Shown: positions 58,079-64,000 of the stretch, piece by piece
Layout of the letters: every line of letters begins with the position of its first letter
How positions within the stretch are numbered: position 1 is the first letter of the stretch
Assembly (NCBI RefSeq): GCF_000428045.1
Contig: NZ_ATZE01000012.1
Location: 58,409-122,408, forward strand
Length of the DNA: 64,000 nucleotides
Direction: 5' to 3'
Origin: Sedimenticola selenatireducens DSM 17993
GTDB taxonomy: Bacteria > Pseudomonadota > Gammaproteobacteria > Chromatiales > Chromatiaceae
The notes under the pieces: generated by a model
Told to the model about the DNA's origin: nothing
The model's input: the letters and a program-made list of their open reading frames with translations, nothing else
The model's database searches: none
Program-made: the position numbers and the translations under genes

Positions 58079-60064
58079 ATGGACGCAAAGGTTGTCTGGT
58101 TGTTTGTATTCGTTGCGCTTTACTGGTCCTACTGCATATTCTGGGGTATCAAAGGCGCGCTGTCGGCCAAGACCGCCAGCGATTATTTCGTCGCCGGACG
58201 ACAGATATCGCTCTGGGTGTTCATCCTCGCCGCCACCGCCACGTCGTTTTCCGGGTGGACCTTCATGGGACACCCCGGCCTGATCTACCGGGACGGTTTT
58301 CAGTACGCCTACGCTTCCTTCTATGCCATCACCATCCCATTCACCGGCGTGCTCTTTCTCAAGCGCCAATGGATGCTGGGCAAACGCTTCGGATTCATCA
58401 CTCCAGGCGAAATGATGGCCTACTACTTCCGTTCCGACATGATCCGCATCCTGGTGGTACTGGTGGCGCTGATCTTCTCGGTGCCCTATCTCGGTATCCA
58501 GTTGCGCGCCTCCGGCTTCCTGTTCAACGTGCTCACCGATGACATGCTGAGCACCACGGTCGGCATGTGGTTGCTCTCTATCGTGGTGATCATCTATGTC
58601 GCCTCCGGTGGCCTGCGGGCGGTAGCCTATGTCGATTCCGCCCAGGCGATCCTGCTGGGGGGCGGTATTGCGGTGATCGGCATTATCGCCCTGCACGATA
58701 TCGGCGGATTCACCCGCCTCAATCAGGGTATTGCCGCGCTGACCCAGATCGACCCGGCCACCGGCAAGGCCATGTTCGGCAAGACCACGCCGGACGGCTA
58801 CAGCGCCTACATCGCCATCCCCGGCGTTATCCAGTTCAGTGCGGGCCTCGGCACCGACAGCGCGCCGATCGGCGGAGCCTGGACCGGCGTGATGATACTG
58901 ACCTACATGTTCGGCCTGATGGGCATACAGTCGGCACCGGCCTTCTCGATGTGGGCCTTTGGCAACAAGAGTCCGGAACCATTCGCTCCACAGCAGGTAT
59001 GGGCCTCCTCCCTGGTGATCGGCTTTATCCTCATGTTTTTCACTGCCATTCAGGGTATCGGCGCCCACTTCCTTGGCGCCGATACCGAATTCATGACCCG
59101 CTTCCCCGACCTGGTCAACAATGTCATGGGCGCCGGTCTGGGCGGGATCGACCTGATGCAATCCGAGGGCAGGGGCGACATGCTGGTACCACAACTGGTC
59201 TATCTGATGTCCGAGACCGCCCCCTGGATGGTGGGCCTGCTGTCGGTCTGCGCCCTGGCCGCCATGCAGTCCACCGGCGCCGCCTATATGTCCACCGCAG
59301 GCGGCATGCTGACCCGCGACCTGCTGAAGCGCTTTATCATCCCCAATGCCAGCCATGCCCAGCAGAAGCTGTACGGCCGCCTCGGCGTTATCCTGATTGT
59401 CATCGCCGCGCTGGTGGTCGCCACGACCTCGACCGACGCACTGGTGCTGCTGGGCGGACTGGCCGTGGCCTACGGCTTCCAGATGTGGCCGGCCCTGATC
59501 GCCGTCTGCTGGTGGCCCTATCTGACCCGGCAGGGCGTCACCGTCGGTCTGATCGCCGGACTGATCGCGGTCACCCTGACCGAGAGCATCGGCGCTGAAT
59601 TCATGCCCTGGGGCCGCTGGCCGATGACCCTGCACTCCGCCTTCTGGGGCATCCTGTTCAATTTCAGCCTGACAATCATCATCTCTGCCATGACCCAGAA
59701 CAGCAGCGAGCGCGAGCACCGAATGGTGTTCCACAACTTTCTGCACGACCACGCTTCGCTCGCTCCCGAGAAGCGCGGTCTCATCCCGGCCGCCTGGATT
59801 CTCACCCTGGTCTGGTTTTTCTTCGGCATCGGACCCGGCGCGGTGATCGGCAACTGGATATTCGGCGACCCGACCAATGCCGCTACCTGGACCTTCGGCA
59901 TGCCCTCGATCTGGGCCTGGCAACTGCTCTGGTGGCTACTCGGGGTCGCCATGATGTGGTTTCTCGCCTATCACATGGAACTCTCCACCGTGCCGCACAA
60001 GGAGGTGGTGGCACTGCATGAGGATATCGGCGATATCCAGCTGGACCTGGACAAACCGGGCTGA
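58079..60064 (+). CDS. Sodium:solute symporter family protein
   Basis: A 661-residue transporter with about 14 membrane helices. The N-terminus LFVFVALYWSYCIFWG and the SDYFVAGRQISLWVFILAAT segment are typical of the SSS family. The long GVIQFSAGLGTDSAPIGG loop and large size recall the acetate/solute symporters coded with CBS/DUF294 nucleotidyltransferases. The substrate is probably a short carboxylate or amino acid (inferred). A GAGGGGGAA ribosome site precedes ATG 58079. Confidence 0.92.
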   Translation: MDAKVVWLFVFVALYWSYCIFWGIKGALSAKTASDYFVAGRQISLWVFILAATATSFSGWTFMGHPGLIYRDGFQYAYASFYAITIPFTGVLFLKRQWMLGKRFGFITPGEMMAYYFRSDMIRILVVLVALIFSVPYLGIQLRASGFLFNVLTDDMLSTTVGMWLLSIVVIIYVASGGLRAVAYVDSAQAILLGGGIAVIGIIALHDIGGFTRLNQGIAALTQIDPATGKAMFGKTTPDGYSAYIAIPGVIQFSAGLGTDSAPIGGAWTGVMILTYMFGLMGIQSAPAFSMWAFGNKSPEPFAPQQVWASSLVIGFILMFFTAIQGIGAHFLGADTEFMTRFPDLVNNVMGAGLGGIDLMQSEGRGDMLVPQLVYLMSETAPWMVGLLSVCALAAMQSTGAAYMSTAGGMLTRDLLKRFIIPNASHAQQKLYGRLGVILIVIAALVVATTSTDALVLLGGLAVAYGFQMWPALIAVCWWPYLTRQGVTVGLIAGLIAVTLTESIGAEFMPWGRWPMTLHSAFWGILFNFSLTIIISAMTQNSSEREHRMVFHNFLHDHASLAPEKRGLIPAAWILTLVWFFFGIGPGAVIGNWIFGDPTNAATWTFGMPSIWAWQLLWWLLGVAMMWFLAYHMELSTVPHKEVVALHEDIGDIQLDLDKPG

Positions 60065-60131
60065 GACAGGCCGCTCACCGACGCCATCACCGCCCGCGGC
60101 GTCAGGCGGGAATGAAGATTTAAATCATCAG

Positions 60132-60209
60132 TTTCGTAGGGTGGATAAGCCGGTAGGCGCATCCACCAAGGCAATGGTGAATGCGCTGTCGCCTCTCCAC
60201 CCTACGAAA
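60132..60209. repeat. Inverted repeat TTTCGTAGGGTGG/CCACCCTACGAAA
   Basis: Exact 13-bp arms at 60132-60144 and 60197-60209 enclose 52 bases that themselves hold GGATAAGC and GCGCATCCACC. This type of GTAGGGTGGATAAGC element is a familiar intergenic repeat of proteobacterial genomes. It may end the symporter transcript. Confidence 0.75.
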
Positions 60210-60281
60210 GTACTTTATCAAACTAAGGTAGTACCAGATTGGAGCGGAAGCCCCGGCAGGGGCCAAGAGCTGAATCAGACA

Positions 60282-60515
60282 ATGAATCCGATGTTCTATC
60301 TCTGGGTCGCACTGCTGGCAGTGCTGCTGTTCTTTCCGGTCAGCAACATCATCTGGGTCACCAGTGTGCGCCGGCTGCAGCGAAAACTGGGCAGGGAACT
60401 GGCCACGGAAGAGCTGCGCGGACAAAAAAACCGGGCGCGTTTTATCAGTCTCCCTCTGGTGACACTGTTTTCCTGGTTTTTCAATCTGTCGATTTCCGGT
60501 GCGGCCCATGGGTGA
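60282..60515 (+). CDS. Small membrane protein, unknown
   Basis: A 77-residue protein with an N-terminal membrane helix (MFYLWVALLAVLLFFPVSN), a charged middle (RRLQRKLGRELATEELRGQ) and a second hydrophobic stretch (LVTLFSWFFNLSIS). I do not recognise the family. Its stop overlaps the start of the TPR gene by 8 bases, so the two are coupled. Confidence 0.65.
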   Translation: MNPMFYLWVALLAVLLFFPVSNIIWVTSVRRLQRKLGRELATEELRGQKNRARFISLPLVTLFSWFFNLSISGAAHG

Positions 60516-61203
60516 GAAGACCTACCGGGTACTGCGCTACACGGCAATTGTTCTCACGGTTGGGTGGATAGGCTGGACACTCTACGACAGCGGCCCGGGT
60601 GAATCGACAGCGCTGGGACGGGAGCTGGCGGCGGCCGGCAGATATCTGGAGGATGGCGAACTCGAGCAGGCACTGGGCCTCTTCAGCAGGATCTCCACGG
60701 AGCAGCCGGACAATATCGGCGCACTGCGGGGCAAGGCACAGGCACTGATGCGTATCGGCATACGCCAGTCCGTCGATGCCGGACGACTGAACCCGGCCAA
60801 GCAAGCATTTGAGATCAACAGACTGCAACGGGAATCAAACCAGCAGCTGCGGCTGGCCCTGGCTCTTTATGACCAATCGATTGATCGCGAGACTGCACGG
60901 GGAACAACCGAATCGAATCGGCGCGCACTGGGCGTCGCCTTCGCCAATCGCGGCATCCTCAAGGATCAGTTGGGTGACTATGCCGGGGCACTGTCCGATT
61001 ACCGGGAGGGTTTGCGCCTGGAACCCGAGCTGGCGGAAGGACCGGGATTTCTCACCCGGTTTCTACGCAATCAGTCCGAGCGGCCGCCCAGCATAGCAGA
61101 TCGCGCCCGCTACCTGGCCGAGCAGCTGGCGAAGCCGCCAGCGGAGCGGTTGATGCGGGTCCCGGAACAGGACCACCAGCAACGCGCGTATCTTCTTGAA
61201 TAG
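60508..61203 (+). CDS. Membrane-anchored TPR protein
   Basis: A 231-residue protein with one N-terminal membrane helix (LRYTAIVLTVGWIGWTLY) and then tetratricopeptide-like repeats (YLEDGELEQALGLFSRI; FANRGILKDQLGDYAGALSDYREGLRLEP). It probably mediates protein contacts in the periplasm. It belongs to the symporter/nucleotidyltransferase neighbourhood; its role is unknown. Confidence 0.8.
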   Translation: MGEKTYRVLRYTAIVLTVGWIGWTLYDSGPGESTALGRELAAAGRYLEDGELEQALGLFSRISTEQPDNIGALRGKAQALMRIGIRQSVDAGRLNPAKQAFEINRLQRESNQQLRLALALYDQSIDRETARGTTESNRRALGVAFANRGILKDQLGDYAGALSDYREGLRLEPELAEGPGFLTRFLRNQSERPPSIADRARYLAEQLAKPPAERLMRVPEQDHQQRAYLLE

Positions 61204-61243
61204 CGCTGCTGCTCCGGATGGTGGTCAGGCCAGGCCCGCCCTC

Positions 61244-61275
61244 GGGCCGATTCGCGGCGAGGGCGCCGCTCCTAC
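61244..61275. repeat. Dispersed GC-rich repeat, copy 2
   Basis: It is the same element as at 46018-46050, ending GCGGCGAGGGCGCCGCTCCTAC. Its last bases coincide with the stop codon of a possible minus-strand small gene. Confidence 0.7.
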
Positions 61276-61436
61276 AATAACATGAGGATATCGACAAACA
61301 GGACACGGATAAAAAACAGCAGGGCAATCGCACCGAACAGCAGATGGCCGATATCGTTTCCGCCATCTTCATTGCGATGGGTCAGGGCGTGCCAGGCAAT
61401 CACGGCGGTAACCAGCAGGAAGATCCAATCGATCAA
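61272..61436 (-). CDS. Possible small membrane protein with TTG start
   Basis: A 54-residue frame on the minus strand starting TTG after an AAGGTG site. It contains two hydrophobic helices (IDWIFLLVTAVIAWHAL and HLLFGAIALLFFIRVLFVDI) around a polar HRNEDGGND turn. The protein-like hydrophobic pattern is much better than that of any plus-strand frame here. Start codon and reality need support from homologues. Confidence 0.45.
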   Translation of the reverse strand: MIDWIFLLVTAVIAWHALTHRNEDGGNDIGHLLFGAIALLFFIRVLFVDILMLL

Positions 61437-61556
61437 TTGTGCACCTTCATCGACGGAGGTCGAAAATCAACGGGAAGGGAAAAATAGCAGTTTTCGCTCA
61501 CCGGTAACAGCGCCGGCGAGGGCCGACAGTAAGGATTAAAGACAAAAAACCAACGC

Positions 61557-63437
61557 ATGAAACAGCAGAGAGAAACAGTCACCACCGAGCAGATACTTGC
61601 CGCCACCCGCACCTTCAGGGATGTCCCGATGGAGACCCTGCGAGCACTGGTGGCCTGTGCGAGCCGGCGCGTCCTGCCCGGCGGGGTGGCCCTGTTTCGT
61701 CCCGGCGAAGCGTACAAGAAGGAGATCTACATCCTGTTGGACGGCAGTGTGGTGATGCACCGCCCCACCGGGCGCCAGGACACGGTGCTGCCGGGCGATC
61801 TGATCGGTCTGGCCAACTATCTCGACAAGAACGATTACACCACCAAGACCATAGCCACCAGCCAGTCGGAGATCCTGGCGATTCCGGAAGATCGCTTCAA
61901 GACACTCGAAGAGACACAGCCGGAGCTGTTCAATGCACTCAACCGGGTAATCGCCACCAAACTCCGGGAGCGCAGCCCGGACCGCTCCATATCCACCGGC
62001 GTGCTGGCCCAGCCGGTCACCCGGGTGATGCACTCACCCGTCGCCTCCTGCACCCCGGAAACCACCCTGCAGGAAGCCTTCGGCATCATGAAGGCGCGCA
62101 AAATCGGCAGCCTGGTGGTCACCGACCACCAGGGCCTGCTGCGCGGCGTACTCACCTATGCCGGACTGGCTGAAGCGGTGATGCTCAATGGCGCGGAACC
62201 GGAGAACCGGGTAACCCAGGTGGCAGCAGAGACCCCCCGCGTGATCGACCCCGAAACCGCCCTCTGGGAGGCGGAGGAGATCATGAAGCGGCACAGCGCC
62301 AAGTATCTGATCGTACTGGAGGATCAGTGCCCCATCGGCATCGTCTCCCAGACCGATATCCTGCGCATCCTTATCTCGCGCCCCAGCACCCTGACCAACC
62401 GGTTCCGCGAAGCCGACAGCATCAAGGAGCTGGCGGGTCTGACACCGTTGCTGGTGGACGCCGCCATCGATATCCAGGAGACCAACCACCGTCCCAGCAG
62501 CGCGGTCCGACTGCTCAGCGAGTACCACCTGATCGCCCAGCGCAGGGCGGTGGAACTAACCCTGCGCTGGATGGAGACCAGGGATCTGGGCAAGGCGCCG
62601 GTCGGTTTCAGTGTGCTGATCATGGGCTCCGGCGGGCGGCTGGAGATGTTGCTCAATCCGGACCAGGATAACGGCATTATCATTGAAGACACCCCAATCA
62701 GTGAAAGCAAGGCGGTCAAGGAGTGGTTCGATCATTTCTGTAACCGACTGAATCTGAACCTGGATCGCATCGGCTACCCGCTCTGCCCTGGCGCCATCAT
62801 GGCGCGCAATTCGCTCTATAACAAAACCCTGTCGAAATGGAAGCAACAGATCAGCCATATCGCGGACCATCCCACCGAGAAGGCGGCACGCTGGTCCAAT
62901 GTGGTATTTGATTTCGACACCCTGTACGGCGACGACTCCCTGACCACGGAACTGCGCCGCCATGCGTTGACCGAACTGAAGGAGAAACCGCGGCTATTGA
63001 AGATGATGTCGGATCATGACGCCGAGGGAAAACCCGCTATCGGCTTCTTTAATCAATTGGTTACCATGAAGGACGATCAGGGTGAATATATCGATATCAA
63101 GCGCAACGGCTTGCGGATTATTGCCGACGCCGCGCGCATTTTCTCCCTGCAGAATGGTATCGCAGCACAGAACACCACCGATCGGCTGAATGCATTGATG
63201 CGCGTGGGAAAGCTATCCACCGATTTCAAGGACTCTGTGCAGGAGGCGTTCGAGGAGCTGCTGGACCTGCTGCTGACGCACCAGATCGAACAGGGAAAAT
63301 CGGGCAGGGAATTGAACAAGCTGATCAATCCGGAGCGCCTCTCCCCACAGTCACGCAGCACCCTGCGCATGGCGATGCGGGCGGTTAAACGATTTCAGGA
63401 GCGACTGCAGGACGACTACGCAACAGATATATTCTAA
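61557..63437 (+). CDS. Cyclic-nucleotide-binding/CBS/DUF294 putative nucleotidyltransferase
   Basis: A 626-residue regulatory protein. A cNMP-binding-like domain comes first (residues 20-140, VLPGDLIGLANYLD). A CBS pair follows (VTRVMHSPVASCTPETTL, RVIDPETALWEAEEIMKRH), then a DUF294 nucleotidyltransferase domain with GSGGRLEMLLNPDQDNGI and the DUF294 C-terminal helical domain. It resembles GlnD-type uridylyltransferases in the catalytic motif. In many gammaproteobacteria it is coded with an SSS symporter and a DnaQ-like exonuclease, as here; it may control the symporter (inferred). Confidence 0.92.
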   Translation: MKQQRETVTTEQILAATRTFRDVPMETLRALVACASRRVLPGGVALFRPGEAYKKEIYILLDGSVVMHRPTGRQDTVLPGDLIGLANYLDKNDYTTKTIATSQSEILAIPEDRFKTLEETQPELFNALNRVIATKLRERSPDRSISTGVLAQPVTRVMHSPVASCTPETTLQEAFGIMKARKIGSLVVTDHQGLLRGVLTYAGLAEAVMLNGAEPENRVTQVAAETPRVIDPETALWEAEEIMKRHSAKYLIVLEDQCPIGIVSQTDILRILISRPSTLTNRFREADSIKELAGLTPLLVDAAIDIQETNHRPSSAVRLLSEYHLIAQRRAVELTLRWMETRDLGKAPVGFSVLIMGSGGRLEMLLNPDQDNGIIIEDTPISESKAVKEWFDHFCNRLNLNLDRIGYPLCPGAIMARNSLYNKTLSKWKQQISHIADHPTEKAARWSNVVFDFDTLYGDDSLTTELRRHALTELKEKPRLLKMMSDHDAEGKPAIGFFNQLVTMKDDQGEYIDIKRNGLRIIADAARIFSLQNGIAAQNTTDRLNALMRVGKLSTDFKDSVQEAFEELLDLLLTHQIEQGKSGRELNKLINPERLSPQSRSTLRMAMRAVKRFQERLQDDYATDIF

Positions 63438-63565
63438 AAACATGAGGAGTGGCGGAAACAGCCGACCAGCGGTTTTGCTGACATCAATCCGTTCCGGCCT
63501 ATGGCCTGAAACACTGTAAAAAATACGGATATTGTGTCGCATCGGACAGGGGATGCCGAATAGAT

Positions 63566-64000
63566 ATGGCAAGTGAACAACTTGGTGAGTTATTTGGAAG
63601 AATACATGCGGGATTCCGGCGCACCCTGAGCAAGGGCGCACTGCTGTCCGATCCGGGGATGCTGGCATTGCATAGACGCCTGCTGTCAGTCGATCCGAAA
63701 AAGCTGGTAACCCGGCCGCTGGAGGAGACCCGGTTTGTCGTGCTGGACACCGAGACCACCGGGCTGCAGGCCTATGCCGGAGACGAGATCTGTTCCATTG
63801 CCCTGATCGAGATGCAGGGTTTTGAACTGACCGGCCGGGAGTTCAATACATTGATATTTCCAGGGCGCAAGATTCCGGCCGCCTCGACCCGGATTCATCA
63901 TCTGACCGATGCGGATGTGAAGGACGCGCCGCTGATCGAAGAGGTGATGCTGGAGATTGCCGATTTTATCGGCGAGAGTGTGCTGGTCGGGCATCATATC
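63566..64000 (+). CDS. DnaQ-like 3'-5' exonuclease (5' part, cut by window end)
   Basis: The first 145 residues of a DEDD exonuclease. Exo I is in VVLDTETTGLQA, and the substrate-pocket segment STRIHHLTDADVKDAP and Exo II-like region (FIGESVLVGHHI) follow. The frame is open to the last base. A roughly 50-residue N-terminal extension precedes the nuclease fold, as in the exonucleases coded next to CBS/DUF294 proteins. The start is ATG 63566. Confidence 0.9.
   Translation, partial: MASEQLGELFGRIHAGFRRTLSKGALLSDPGMLALHRRLLSVDPKKLVTRPLEETRFVVLDTETTGLQAYAGDEICSIALIEMQGFELTGREFNTLIFPGRKIPAASTRIHHLTDADVKDAPLIEEVMLEIADFIGESVLVGHHI

Noticed and set aside
57947..59923. 658-codon open frame on the minus strand opposite the symporter
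   Set aside because: Composition is Gly/His/Gln/Asp-rich without domains, and it mirrors a GC-rich membrane protein gene with a clear family match. It is a shadow frame.

Overview
The window reads as chromosome of a sulfur-oxidising gammaproteobacterium carrying an integrative and conjugative element (ICE). A type I sulfide:quinone reductase, a CbrA/CbrB-like sensor-regulator pair, xerD beside a dsbC-like gene, hemH, mutS and yajQ all point to Gammaproteobacteria with a Chromatiales/Sedimenticola-like lifestyle. The taxonomic assignment is inference from gene content, with no marker gene to confirm it.

Positions 1 to about 36.4 kb are one end of an ICE of the PFGI-1/ICEHin1056 class (MPF-G, or genomic-island type IV secretion). 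From right to left on the minus strand come a tyrosine integrase next to mutS, then plus-strand hipBA and an AlpA-like regulator. Next are a divergent CI-like (S24 peptidase) repressor and a Cro-like gene. A replication and partition operon follows: ParB, DUF2857, an STY4528-type replication protein, PFL_4669, an RHH-like protein, the actin-like ParM, DUF3577, RadC and two small proteins. After about 0.8 kb without genes come a second tyrosine recombinase and the transfer operon (PilL to TraD, then RAQPRD to the VirB4-like TraC). Two cargo blocks interrupt the transfer region: a mercury operon (merC, a second transporter, HMA-merA, merR) at 11.8-14.9 kb, and a 3.8-kb gene for a giant protein ending in a PD-(D/E)XK nuclease motif at 0.2-4.0 kb. 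The relaxase and the remaining transfer genes are not in the window and presumably lie to its left.

Positions 36.5-64 kb are chromosomal. In order they hold mutS, an Ada-type methyltransferase, an EamA exporter, an alpha/beta hydrolase, an FHA/PP2C pair, a DsbC-like protein whose catalytic CXXC is Ser-Ala-Tyr-Ser, yajQ, xerD, hemH, a chemoreceptor, sqr, a hemerythrin, an RCK-gated K+ channel with a DUF6394 protein, and a cbrX-cbrA-cbrB-like set. A solute:Na+ symporter follows with a good sigma-54 promoter in front of it, then a TPR protein, a CBS/DUF294 nucleotidyltransferase and a DnaQ-like exonuclease cut by the window end.

The points most worth checking are the giant nuclease-tailed ICE gene, a lambda-O-like candidate origin inside the ICE replication gene, the family of leader hairpins before ICE accessory genes, and the serine-substituted DsbC.
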